Source: Eucalyptus grandis
Taxonomy: Eukaryota > Streptophyta > Magnoliopsida > Myrtales > Myrtaceae
NCBI RefSeq assembly: GCF_016545825.1
Contig: NC_052613.1
Coordinates: forward strand, 9,238,001 to 9,302,000
DNA length: 64,000 nucleotides
Direction: 5' to 3'
Shown here: positions 10,208-22,362 of the stretch, piece after piece
How the letters are laid out: each line of letters begins with the position of its first letter
Numbering within the stretch: position 1 is the stretch's first letter
Notes under the pieces: model-generated
Databases searched by the model: none
What the model was told of the DNA's origin: nothing
What the model saw: only the letters and a program-made list of their open reading frames with translations
Made by a program: the position numbers and the translations under genes

Positions 10208-12462
10208 GCGTTAATATTATGAAAAATGGGAAAAGTATAAAAAAAATCATAAAATTATGACATCAATACCGATTTAATCCTAAATCTTTTAATTAGACTG
10301 ATTTATTCTTAAAATTTTTCACATTGATACTAATTCAGTGATTCCGGCCAACCGACAAATGTGATGTTGCAATTTTTAAATAATTTTTAAAAACAATTGC
10401 TCCCTTTTGCTTTTTTCCTCTTCTTTCCCTTGGCATTCTTCTCCTTTAGTGGCCGACAAGCCTTTTGTTCATAAAATTCTAAACGCAAGTGAACATGTCG
10501 AACAAGTAATATAATAATAAGAAATAATATCATCCCATGGAAATCGATGATTAATAAACTAATTAAATATTAAAATAGATTAATTCTAAAATTCATCTAA
10601 CATATTAAAATATAATTGAGAATAAATTAAAAATAAAATTTAAAGACTAAATGCAGTAAATCAATCGGATAAATATGTTAGAGCATCCGATTTCACCATA
10701 ATCATTAGATATGAATTTTAGATTGTTGTGAGTATAAGAATGATATCAAACATGTGATAGTAGAATTTCCTAATCTATTTATTATCCTATCTCTAGATAT
10801 AACAAACCTACTTAGTTTATTAATCCACTATATCTCTATGTGAATTAAAATAAACATAAGCGCATTAAAAATTATGAATATTCCTAGTTTACAATGAGTC
10901 TTTTAGATCACCTTATCACCGAAAATTACACAAATAACACAATATATCTATATTCACGTTTAATCATAGTTACATACTATAATGAGCAATTGCATATTAT
11001 TACTTCTCGTCTCAAACATGTTTATTAGATCATTCAAGTAGTGGCCAGTCACTCAAAAATATTAACTCACATGAATGAAATCAATTACAAAACATAAAAA
11101 TCATGAAATTCACATCATCATGATTATGCTATATCGTAGCCCTAACAAAAGAAAATTAGAACATAGTAGAAGAAGAAATAAAAATATAAATCAAACCTAG
11201 CATCTTGAATCAAAGAGTAAGAATTCTGTCACTACTTTTGTATTCTCTTCAAAATACTTGAAAAACTCTCAAAACAATGAAAAACGATCTAACAAAAACC
11301 TAACTGCTCCTCAGGCTCTCAATGTTCTCCTATTTATAAGATATATCCAAGATCCTTATCTTCAAACAATTACACATAAAATTAGGGAGTAAATCGAAGG
11401 ATCTTGGATTTAATATCTATCTCCCAATGCTTGCAGATAATATTAGGGAGCAAAATCAAGGATTCTCTGATTTGATATTCATTTTTTGCTTTTTTATTTG
11501 AATTCATCATTTTTGTCATTTTTTCCCTATTTTCTCCATATCTCATTATTTTGCATAAACAAGGAAAATTCAAATAATTAGAGGAAATCCAAATATTTTC
11601 TCACAAATATTGCATTATTTGTTACCTAAAATAGGTAAAATAATTCTATTTTTATAGAGTTATCACTTTCGGTGGCTCGTCGACCACTAGGCGAGGGCTT
11701 CGCAGCCCTCGTTGATGATGGGCAAGAGCCACAACCCTCTCTACCCATCATCAAGGGCTTTGTGACCCTTATCCAGTGACTAGCAAGCCGCCAAAGGCTT
11801 GTTGGCCATTGCAGGAGAAGAAGGCCAAAAGGAAGAAGAGCAAAAGGAAATTAAAAAGAAAAAAGGAAAAAAATAATAATAATGAAAAAAATTTAATTTT
11901 AATTTTTAAAATTGTTGTGTTAGCATTCGTCAACTAGTCAACTCCATGTCAACGTCGATCGCCAAAATTGGTCGGAAGGATTGAATTTGTACTAATATGA
12001 AAATGTTTAGGACTAAATTGATCTAATTGAAAGATTTAAGATTGAATTAGCACTAATACCATAGGTTTAGGATTTTTTTGATACTTTTCAATATGAAAAA
12101 CCTTAAATAGGTAAACCTGTAATAAATTTGTCTTCCGTCAGTTTTCATTAAATTACATTATTAAATTGTTGAGTTGGATAATATGTGGCAATTGACATGT
12201 GTGCCGATTTGAGATTTTACCCTCCGTTTATCACGAGGTGTACCGGTTTGTAGTAATTCGTGGTATTAATCCAATTTAACGGAAACTAAGGGAAGGTAAA
12301 TTTATTACAAATGTATCAGTTTTGAGCCTTTTTGGTAAAAGAATTAATTTAGGATAAATTTGTTACAAGTATATTAATTTGAGATTCTCGGTGGTAAAAA
12401 AATTAGTTTAGGGTAGATTGGTCATAGATTTATTAATTTGAGATTTTTTGTGATATTAATCC
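10208..12462. mobile_element. Small TIR/foldback element disrupted by a nested element
   Basis: The left end (10208-10226, gcgttaatattatgaaaaa) continues directly into 12101 if the inner element and one copy of its target duplication are removed. This left arm matches the reverse complement of the right end ('...gagattttttgtgatattaatcc', ending at 12462). The right side holds about three diverged copies of a ~65-base subrepeat ('attaatttgagattttt...'). Imperfect 9-mers TTTCTCTTA (10199-10207) and TTTCTTCTA (12463-12471) could be its aged target duplication. The outer element alone is about 380 bases and non-coding. Confidence 0.6.
10227..12091. mobile_element. 1.87-kb Mutator-like non-autonomous element with TATGAAAAA target duplication
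   Basis: TATGAAAAA is found directly before (10218-10226) and after (12092-12100) this block, the 9-base duplication expected of Mutator-like transposition. Terminal inverted repeats of about 160 bases start 'tgggaaaagtataaaaaaaatc' on the left and end 'gatacttttcaa' on the right. Both contain the 'ctaaacc/ttaaatctttcaatta' phrases shared with the element at 35617-36312. The interior is AT-rich, with a GC-richer block at 11668-11820 ('ggcgagggcttcgcagccctcg'). I see no transposase. The interior could include captured host sequence, but no exon is recognisable. Confidence 0.75.
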
Positions 12463-14464
12463 TTTCTTCTAATTTGGCAGGAGCACAATAAAATAACCAC
12501 ATCATACGAGAACGAGAATTTTACAAGTTTTACTAATTTACATGTGCATATTTCCTTTTGACTTCCCTCTTTCAAGTATTAATACAAGTACTAAAAGAAC
12601 ATATTACAATGCATTATTCCTAGGAAGAAAGTCAAGTCGGTTGCCAGTACTACAACCATGATCCTGCACCAAAAACTTACTTATACAAGCCATATCGGCT
12701 ATACAAGCCATTTCACATCATGTGTAAATTGTTTGACATTCACGTCCATTTTACCTTTTATAGACTCATCTCTAGACAATAGATCATGTCTTTTCCAGAG
12801 TCTTCCTCACATACTTAGATAAGAGAATTCGCTCTCTAGCAAATAGACCGGTGGAACATATCTTTTCCCAAAATCTTCTTCACATACTTAGATAAAAGAA
12901 TTCACTCTCTGGCAAATAGACCGTGGCAAAGGTGCTCATCGCATAGCATCATTCACACAAAATTCGTTAGTTCATAATAACTTGTCATCTCTCATACGAG
13001 TAATGATAAATGAATAATGTTGTAGACTTCATTATATATCCATCATCTTCTTCTTGCCAATCCATCCTCGTATAATTGGAGGCCTTAGTAGTCGACAACT
13101 TTGAAAAAAATTGACAACTTGGGGGTGACACCTATAAATGGACAACTTGAAATGAATGCTTAGAAAATGACAACTTTGGAATGGGCAACTTTAGTTAGAA
13201 ATTAACATCTTTGAAATTGATGTTTGGCACATAAAAAACAATAACTTGGAATTGATACTTAGAGATCGATAACTTGGGAAAATCAGCCAGCAGGTGGATA
13301 ATCAGTGAGTTGGTTAGGAAATTAGATCAGTTTGAAAATCAGTGAGGTAGTTAACTATAATCGATAATTGGTTAATTTTACGCAATAGTTAGAAATCGAT
13401 AACCAAAACAGAGATTAGTATTGATTGGAAATTGATGAATCATCAAAATAGGCAATTTAATTTGGTCAGCCAACACCAAGTCATAATCACAAGAATGTGA
13501 TTTCTAGGTCCAGCTTTGATTTGGTTGGCCAACACTAAATCAACAAAACCAATTTGATAAAAAGGTAATGAAGCATATTATTTTACCTTGTAAACAATTG
13601 AAAGATGAAACAAAAAAATTTAATAACACAAGTGTCCAATCATCGCTTCTGTTCAACAAAAATGAAAATTGAAGAGAAATATGATGAGGGATCTCTTTTC
13701 TTAATAAGAACAAGTTGAATTTTTTTCTCAATAACATGGATACTTTTAATCGAAAAGTAAGGGATGAATTTAGGAAACTACTCAAGAGTTACAAAGGGAA
13801 AAGAGCAACTAATCAAGGTTGAAAATAATGATGACTTGGGATTAAAAATACTAGGTGAAGAATGAAAAGAGAGGTGTTCAAATTAAAAATGACAAATGGC
13901 TTAACTATATAATTCTAGAGTAGATATATTGATAGATTACTAATATATGTCGTATTCAGTATATAGATGAAGGAATTAGCATCTGTTTTATATATTGATA
14001 ATGTAGAAAATATTTTTAACCCACTGAAACATTCAGCAAAAGAGACCGGATGTTATGAAAATGTCACCTTAGTAAATTTAGAACTTGAAAATCATCCAAT
14101 ACGTAGATCAAAGTATATCGGTCTCTGTCAATAGTTACTACGACAATATGTGTTGAATCGCCACTCCATAAAATCAATCTAGATATCATCAATATATTAA
14201 TTTAATGCTAATGCGATGCATTCCCGACGACTACGAGTGTGGCAGTTAATCCTTCGAAGTTTCCACACGTCACAAAATTAGCGACTCACTTGATATTCCA
14301 TGCATGCCATTCAAAACTCCAAGTCAATTAAATAGTAACTTCATATCCTAAAATTTAGATGTCATAACCTCCCTTTCTAGCATGCTAGAAACCACAATGA
14401 AGAAAATGTAGTCATTTAAGAATCCGACTCTACGAAGAGGATGGAGAGTGAGTCATTTTCCATG
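12463..14464. other. AT-rich intergenic DNA with two local repeat patches
   Basis: No gene is supported. Two structures stand out. One is a direct tandem duplication of about 72 bases at 12789-12924 ('tcttttcc...cacatacttagataa.agaattc.ctctct.gcaaatagaccg'). The other is a degenerate array around 13085-13460, where the phrase 'gacaacttgg' or 'gataacttgg' recurs at irregular 20-40 base intervals. The rest is unique-looking, with scattered short open frames on both strands. Confidence 0.5.
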
Positions 14465-15230
14465 CTTAAAGAAAATATTCGGTGGTTCACAATCACCATG
14501 TCACTCGCCTATATGGCATATACGTGCCATGTGGATCCACTAATAAAGTGACACTTGTCATTTGACATTGGAATAGAAAATTAATGCGTCGAGTTCATCT
14601 TTCTCTCACATATATGGCTGGCTGCAGGCGGCGATAGGTTGAGTAGATGTATTAGTTGTTCCTCTCTCTCTCTCTCTCACAATCTTTTCACGTTTGGAAA
14701 ATGGAGCTCTTTGTCTTCCTTTTAGAATCTTATTCACCTCAACCCCCTCACTCTTGTCCTCATTCTTCTTCCACTTCAACTTCATTTGTCGCCATCGTCG
14801 CCTTTCTAGCATTGGTGGTAGAAATCGCGAGTGGCTTGATTTCGATTTTGGGCTCAGGTATGTCGCCATTGAAGTAGAAGAAGTTTGTAATTGCTGGGTC
14901 TCAAGCCCTCTCAGCCTTCACACGCCGCTCGCTTCGTTTGTCGTCGTTGTTGCCTTTCCGGCTCCAGTGGTAGAAACTAGGAGTGGCATGGTTTTGATTT
15001 TGGGCTTCGGCATGTTGCCACCGAAGTAGAAAAAGTTAGCAACTGTTAGGTCTCTCGTTCTCTTAGCCTTCACAATCCACTCACTTTGTTCGTCATGGTC
15101 GTTGCCTTTCTAGCTCTGGTAATAGAAATCGTGAGTGGCTTATTTTTGATTTCGGGCTTAGACACGTTGCCACCAATTTTGAAGCAGAAACGGAAGAAGC
15201 TTGCGATTGTTGGGTCTCGAGCCCCTTTGC
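14465..15230 (+). repeat. 0.77-kb dispersed repeat with ~152-base internal tandem units (copy 1)
   Basis: This block matches the reverse complement of 34190-34950 over nearly its full length, from 'gaaaatattcggtggttcacaatcac' at the left to 'gaagcagaaacggaagaa' at the right. Inside are three diverged tandem units of about 152 bases, starting at 'gcctttctagcattggtggtag' near 14800, 'gcctttccggctccagtggtag' near 14953 and 'gcctttctagctctggtaatag' near 15105. A (TC)n stretch lies at about 14660. A plus-strand open frame of about 111 codons spans 14694-15029 and has a related frame in the other copy. It matches no family I know, and stops interrupt it in the third unit. It may be a transposable element carrying gene-like sequence. 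Confidence 0.6.
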
Positions 15231-15615
15231 ATTCATACGTCACTTGCGTTTCTTCACTACATAGATTAGCCTTTTTCCTTGCCATTACGACTAGATTCTC
15301 TCCCACACAAAGTAAGAATCCTTGCGCTACTGCCGTTCATTTAAGGATGAAAATCCAAAAGTGCCATGTCCCAAAATGTGATGTCTATGCTGTTTATATG
15401 TAGTTAGCGTGAATCATTACCTAAATATTAAACCTAAACAATCTAGTGAGTCGTCCACCATCTATTCGATGAAATGCTTGAACCAAGTTCACTTTCTCCG
15501 ACTTTAGGTTTACTTTGTTTTGGCTTTTTCCTGTGACCATTGACAAAGTTTGGTTCGGTGATGGACTGATGAATAATTAGGTGTTGTTCAGTGGAGATGG
15601 AGATAGGCCAATGTC
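15231..15615. other. Unassigned flank of the retrotransposon
   Basis: Nothing is recognised between the dispersed repeat and the retrotransposon target site. It rejoins the sequence starting at 27115 if the retrotransposon is removed. Confidence 0.4.
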
Positions 15616-15620
15616 GGTAA

Positions 15621-18600
15621 TGTGGCACCCCGAAGCGCCTAAGGTCACCACAGATTACCAAAGAAGAACCTTAGTTCCTAGGCATTTTTTTTTTATAACG
15701 GTCCCAGCACATCTTATTTGTGGAAGCATAATCAAGTCCTACCAATTCTCTCCCCAACAATCATGATACAATGCACACCACTAAACACCATAAAAAAAGA
15801 GAGATAAAGCCAAGACACTTTTATTTACATATTTTCCGGATGGATTTTCTCGGGTCGGTACAACAAAAGAAAGGCCAAGACTTTTGACTACACTCGGCCA
15901 TAACCCCAAAAAGAGACAACTTGACTCTCTATGTCGATCATGCAAAATCCTCCATCTACTAGTGTTGGCTATTGTCCAAAAAGTAGCAACTCCTACTCCT
16001 TACGCACGGGCCGTCACACCCATCCCGGTGTGTCAGGCGGTGGCAACATCCCCCGCATCACTCCGTCTCGACGAACGTGAACAGATATGAACTCCTGAAT
16101 GACCGGGCCCTCAGCCAGGCCCACGTCATACATCACTAATGCACGAACCCGAATGAACGTCAGACCAGGGATGGTGGGACAGTCGATCTCCAAACACTCG
16201 ACCTCCGCGTCCGAAGGAAGGCCGTAAAAGATGCCCCGCGTGATAGTAGGGAGTGATATCTTTCTAATATGAAATGTTGGTCCTCGAAGGGGTGAGTACT
16301 GGCTACTCAGCGGGTAAAAGATCCAATAGACTACTCAATGCATCACACAATACAACCATAATAATCATAGCATAGTACATGTCATTCATGCATCCAAGCA
16401 TAACTTACCTTGAAGCCATGCATATGTCATCATACCGCATGTACATACATCCTCATGAAATCATCACCATCATGTCATACATTTACCATCATGCCATAGG
16501 TGCACATACATCCATGCACTCACCATCATCATGTCACATATACCATCATGCCATAGGTGCACATACATCATGCATTCATGCATACATGTTACCATACCAT
16601 GCATAATTCAATTTCAATTTCCCAATTTTATTCTTTCATTTTGGGCCGCCACATTTCTCTTTCCCGGGACCAATATTTGCATCCCATATTTATCGCTCGC
16701 ACCCAACCTGGCATCGCGAGGAACCTCGGCACACACCTTCGGGCATTCGGCACACACACTCCGATCATCTCGTACCCCAACTGGCATCACGAGGTATCCC
16801 CCGGCTCACACCTCCGGGCTTCCGATACCCCCACACCCCGGGAATCTCGAAACTCCCGAGGACATCCGGCACACACTCTCTGGGCATCCGGCATTTACAC
16901 TCCCTGGCCGGGCATCCCGACACTCCCGGGGCATCGTCGGCTCACACCTCCGACGGCTTTCTCATTTATCATAGTTCACATTCACAATTATGGCTCAATT
17001 TCAGCATGTCATATGATATGATGGCAAACAAGATCATTTTCAGCATTTGATTCTTATATGTAGTTCCAATCATCATAATATATGCAGCAAGATCCAATCA
17101 CTTATGACAACACAATCCATGGGGTCCATACAACTTAGAATAATCCATACATTATGACTTTTTGAAATTTACCAAATTCCAGCTTGCACAATTTCAGAAA
17201 ACATATAAATTAAATATCCATATGATCTTCAAAAATTATAAAATCTGAACATGTGATAGTCAAGACATAAAGGTAGCAACTCCATGAAGAACACATGCCC
17301 AAAAGAACTTCACACAAAAAGATATAGCTCACACATTACAGCTTGCAAAATTCGGACACATCAGATTGCGCAGTTCTTGAAATATTTCAATTTAAATACC
17401 CGAATGCCCTTCAAAAATTATGAAATGTTACCAGGTGATAGTCGAGACTCTAAGGTAGATTTTTCATGAAGACATCCAGGCCAGATTCGTCCTAGATAAT
17501 TAACTATGGACGGTCGAAGCCCCTGTTCCTATTACCGAACAGTCCAGGTTTAGCTATCTCCAAAAAATCAAGGTTTCACCTACTTATATTCCTTCATTTC
17601 CTCTGAAATTTTGATATGTTTTGCCTCAAGAGATCCACTACAACTTTTATTAAGGAATCTAGGTGAGATTCTCAAAGGATAGTCACTTTATAGTTCACGA
17701 AGTCGCTGGAGTCCAGTACAACACTTCCAGATCTATCGTCTTCAAAGGAAAAATCGTTTCACTAGGCTACACTTGTTCGTTTTACTTCAAATTTGAGTAA
17801 GTTAGTCTTCAGGATGTTCTCTAAAACTTTCGTGAATAAGTCGAAGTGAAATTCTCAGTAAAAAGTGACATGCAACACACAAAACCACCAAGAGATCAAC
17901 AAAACAGTTTCAGATCTAGCGTTTTCGTAGAGGAAGGGTTTCACCCGTTAAAACTCAGCAATTTTTTCTTAAATTTTAGTATGTTATACTTTGAGATGTT
18001 GTCTACAACTTTCGTGAAGAAGTCGAAGCCAAAATCCGACTCAAACCCCGCATGCAAGCCTCTACAACATTCTGGGTCAGGCGGTATACTCGAAAACAGC
18101 TTACCACTTCAAAGCAACACACTCAAAGCTTCGGTTTCTTACACCCTAAACGTCCGAGATTCATCACCATTCAAACACATATGCAATATACAACATGCAA
18201 GAGCAGAATATGGATCCCAACTTGCCTCCAAACCGAGCAAGCACGAGCACACGGCGGACGACGGATGCACGGCGACGGGCGACGGATGAGCGGGCTTCCT
18301 CCTTCGCGCGGCCTCTTCTCTTCTCTCTCGGTTCCTCACTCTCTCGACAGCCCTCTCTCTCTCTCTCTCCCTTATGGTCGAAAGCCCCCTAAACCGGTCA
18401 CCCCTTCCTTTTATTTCCCCTTCAATTCAATCATTAGCCATCATTAGGAGCCACCCAAAATGACCAATAGGTGAAGCCCTCTTTTTGCCACTTGGCAACT
18501 CCCATGCATGATGGGCTTGAAGATTGGGCCGGCCCCTCCCCCTTGTGGTCGACGGTAGCCTTCTTCATGGGCTTCATGGGCCAAGCCAATTTGGCCCACT

Positions 18601-18952
18601 TTAGGTCCAATACCCTTGGGCCTAAAGTTCAATCCTAATTAATCCCAATTTCACTTTTTAATAATTCATTTTTAATTCTCTCTTTTATAGATTTCAAATT
18701 CTCAATTTCATATGGCCATAAATCTTGTAACATTTAAACTATAGGGATCAAATCTATGAGGTGCATAGCCAAGAACAATTTTTCTTTTCAACTCATCCTA
18801 TAATACTAATTTTAATAACTCATGAACACAAGATACATAACACTTGGTCTTAAAAAAAAACCAATGGCTAAAGCATAAACCAAAGGTAATTTCATTACCT
18901 AATCATAGGCTTTAATACATCTAGAGGTTGTCTTGAATTTTGGGATGCCACA
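15621..18952 (-). repeat. 3' LTR of the retrotransposon (left copy)
   Basis: The 3332-base LTR begins TGTGGCACC and ends GATGCCACA on the plus strand. It is collinear throughout with 23772-27109. Differences are scattered substitutions, mostly C/T or G/A where I compared the first several hundred bases, plus small indels (for example a 6-base ggcggc difference near 16040). The minus-strand TATAAAAG at 18682-18689 is a candidate promoter motif. The open frames inside are shadows of LTR sequence and not genes. Confidence 0.95.
16695..16960. repeat. GC-rich degenerate repeat block inside the LTR
   Basis: Phrases such as 'ggcacacacctccgggcat' and 'cactcccggggcatcc' recur about every 25-40 bases with variation, in sharp contrast to the AT-rich remainder of the LTR. 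A CAT-rich, microsatellite-like stretch precedes it (16370-16600). The same block is found in the other LTR at about 24848-25115. It may be a regulatory or recombinational repeat of the U3 or U5 region. Confidence 0.55.
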
Positions 18953-18966
18953 ATTCTCCCATCCTT
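18953..18966 (-). other. Polypurine tract of the retrotransposon
   Basis: On the minus strand the bases directly before the left LTR read AAGGATGGGAGAAT. This purine-rich run at the correct place would prime plus-strand DNA synthesis. Confidence 0.8.
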
Positions 18967-18986
18967 AGGGAATTTCGTCCTGGAAA

Positions 18987-21900
18987 TTAGACACCACTCA
19001 TGCCCTTTTGAAACAAGTAGGGGTACTTTTCCTTCATCTGATATTCACTTTCCCATGTGACTTCCTCCATATCATGATGTCGCCATAATACCTTAACTAG
19101 TGGAATCGTCTTGGTCCTAAGAATTTGTTCCTTCCGGTCCAGTACTTGCACAAGCTCTTCAATGTACCTCACTTTCTCATCCACTTCAATGACTTCATGA
19201 TCGAGTATGTGACCAGGATCCGGTTGGTACTTTCTCAACATCGATACATGAAACACATCATGCAAATTTCCCAACTTAGGAGGCAACGCTAAATGATAAG
19301 CTACATCCCCTATCCTTTCAAGTATCTCAAAAGGTCCGACAAATCTAAGGCTTAACTTACCCTTCATTCCAAATCGAGATATTCCTTTCATTGGAGATAC
19401 CTTAAGGAATACAAGGTCTCCTACACTAAACTCCAATGGCTTTCTACGTCTATTTGCGTAGTCCTTCTGCCTACTTTGGGTTGTTTTAAGCCTTTTCCTG
19501 ATAATTTCAACAGCTTCAGTGGTAACTTGTACCAGTTCAGGTCCTGTCAATTTCCTTTCACCTAGTTCATTCCAATAGATAGGAGTCCTACATCTCCTTC
19601 CATATAATGCTTCATAGGGAGCCACGCCTATACTTTTCTGAAAACTATTGTTATAAGCAAACTGCACCAAATGCAATCTTTCATCCCAATTTCCTTTGAA
19701 ATCAATTACACAAGCCCTCAACATATCCTCTAATGTCTGGATTACTTTTTCTGTTTGTCCATCTGTCTGAGGGTGAAAAGCAGTACTAAACTGGAGTTTA
19801 GTTCCTAATGCAATTTAAAGACTTCGCCAAAAGTTCGAAATAAATCTCGAATCCCGATCTGAGGTAATAGTTACTGGAACACCATGTAAGCGTACCACTT
19901 AACTCACATATATATCCGCATATTTATCCATTGGGTAGTCCATGCGAACCACTAAGAAATGAGTAGATTTAGTCAAACGGTCCACTATAACCCAGATAGA
20001 GTCATGACCACTTGACATCCTGGGTAATCCTTGTATAAAGTCCATTGTTATTTGTTCCCATTTCCATTCTGATATGTCTAATGGTCTCAAGAGTCCTGTA
20101 GGTTTACGATGTTCTGCTTTTACCTATTGGCACGTCAAACATTGAGAAACGTGCTTAGCCGTATATGCTTTCATACTATTCCACCAAAACTGCTGACGTA
20201 AGTTCCTGTACATCTTTGTACTACCCGGATGAATACTATAATTACTCTTATGTGCCTTCGACAGAATTTCCTTTAATTCTTTGTTGTTGGGAACACAGAG
20301 TCGTCCATGGCATCTTACTACTCCATCTTCAGAGACTTGAAATTCCGGTTTTTTCCCTAAAGACACTGCATCTTTCACTTTCATGATCTCCAGTTCAAAC
20401 TCTTGAAATAATTTAACTTTTCGAATAACTTCAGGTTCAATCCTTAATGCACTAAGCATACCAGTAAGACAATCTACTTTTAATTTAAATTTTGAGTCCG
20501 TTACGGACTTTAACAAGCTCCATTCTGCCATTCTTAAACTGGCCATCTCCATAGCCGACTTACGACTAAGAGCATCTGCTACCTTATTCGTCTTCCCTGG
20601 ATGGTATCTTATCTCACAATCATAATCCTTTAACAATTCCATCCACCTCCTTTGTCTCATGTTCAACTCTTTTTGTGAGAACATATATTTCAAACTCTTA
20701 TGGTCCGTATAAATCTCAAATTTCTACCCATACAAATAGCGCCTCCATATTTTCAAAGCGAACACTATAGCTGCTAATTTTAAATCATGCGTTGGGTAGT
20801 TCAATTCACGGGGTTTCAATTGTCTAGATGCATAGGCTATGACCTTGCCATGTTGCATCAAAACACATCCCAGTCTTTTGTGAGATGCATCACTATACAC
20901 TGTAAAACCATAAGGTCCAGTTGGTATAGTCAGGATTGGAGCCGAGGTCAATTCTCTTTTAAGCTCCTAGAAACTCCTTTCACATTCCTCATTCCATTCA
21001 AACTTCACGTTCTTTCGGGTCAATTTAGTTAAAGGACATGCCAGTCGTGAAAATCCTTCAATGAACCTCCTATAATAACCAGCCAGTCCTAAAAAAACTT
21101 CGTATTTCAGTAGGTGTTGTCGGTCTCGGCCAATTTATTACCATCTCAGCTTTCGCCGGGTCTACTGCAATTCCTCCTCCTGATACCACGTGCCCTAAAA
21201 ATATTATCTGGTCCAGCTAGAATTCACACTTACTAAATTTGGCATACAGCTTATGCTCTCTCAGAGTTTTCAAAACTATCATCAAGTGTTGTTCATGCTC
21301 TTTAGGTCCTCTCGAGTATATCAGGATGTCATCAATAAAAAACAATCACAAATTGGTCTAAATAAGGCTTAAATACCTTCATTAGATCCATAAATGCAGC
21401 CGGTGTATTTGTCAATCCAAATGGCATAATAAGGAACTCATAGTGTCCATAATGAGTTCTAAACGCAGTCTTAGAGATGTCTTCTTTCTTAATTCTTAAT
21501 TGATGGTATCCCAACCTTAAGTCAATTTTAGAGAAAACCGAACTTCCCGGAGTTGGTAAAAAGATCATCAATTCTAGGCAAATGATATTTATTTTTAATG
21601 GTTACTTGATTCAGCTGCCTATAATCAATGCACAAGCACATCGATCCATCTTTCTTTTTCACAAATAAGACCAGTGCACCCCAAGGTGAAGCACTTGGCC
21701 TAATGAATTCTTTGTCAAGCAACTCCTATAGTTGCACTTTCAATTCTTTCAATTTGACTAAGGCCATCATATATGGGGCTTTTGATATAGGTCCTGTTCC
21801 AGGCATTATTTCAATTTCAAACTCAATTTCTCGTTCCGGCGGTAATCCAGGCAATTCCTCAAGAAATACATCTTGGAACTCATTAACTACCCGAATTTCA

Positions 21901-22362
21901 TCAAGCTTAGGCTTTTCCTTAGTATAATCTCTAACCATGGCTAGGTACCCTTGACATTCTTTGTCAAGTAGCGCACGGACTTCTATTGCTGAAATAAGTG
22001 CTACGAGATAAGTGGGTCAGACCTCCCAAAAATTCACAGCTAGACTGATCAGGTAAGGTAAATTGGATCACTTTCCTATAACAATCCATCTTGGCCCGAT
22101 ATTTATGAAGCCAATCCATTCCTATGATAACATCAAAATCATATATGGCCATTATGACTAAGTCTATTTTCATATCCTTTCCTCCCATTGTTATCTTATA
22201 ATTTCCGCACACCAGCGTAGACAATAACATATCATTTAAAGGCGTAGAAACACAAAGAGGCGTAGTTTCTATCTTATTCAACTGTTTATATCTTTCGGAC
22301 ACAAATGAATGCGTAGCACCCGTATCAAACAATGCATATGCCTTTTTTTTTTTTTTTATCAT
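18987..22362 (-). pseudogene. Retrotransposon pol: protease, RT, RNase H, integrase, chromodomain (inactivated)
   Basis: Reading leftward: an aspartic protease with a DTGATHSFV active-site motif (about 22320); reverse transcriptase with the [10 protein letters not shown] and [12 protein letters not shown] motifs (21332-21570); RNase H with YSDAS and later DALSRK (20560-20951); the integrase zinc-binding region ending HVSQCLTCQ (about 20124-20250); the integrase core (VIVDRLTKSTHF near 20000, RRCRTPIYWNE near 19570); and a C-terminal chromodomain-like segment (KVLWRHHDMEEVTWESEYQM near 19050). Breaks are a 16-base A run just before the protease, a one-base gain in a homopolymer next to the RT catalytic Asp pair (about 21331-21337), in-frame stops at 20724-20726, 20124-20126, 19899-19901 and 19815-19817, and further frame changes between 21330 and 20951. 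It is non-functional. Confidence 0.93.

Noticed and set aside
16370..16600. CAT/ATG-rich stretch considered as a possible CRISPR-like or satellite array
   Set aside because: Units are irregular and lack constant repeat-spacer lengths. It is low-complexity LTR sequence in a plant nuclear genome.
16379..17021. Several His-, Pro- and Ser-rich open frames of 75-154 codons, repeated identically at 24533-25205
   Set aside because: They lie entirely inside the two LTRs, run opposite to the element, and follow the CAT-rich and GC-rich repeats. They are shadows of LTR sequence.
17846..18447. Open frames of 131-147 codons, repeated near 26001-26620
   Set aside because: Also inside the LTRs and duplicated only because the LTRs are; no protein family is recognisable.
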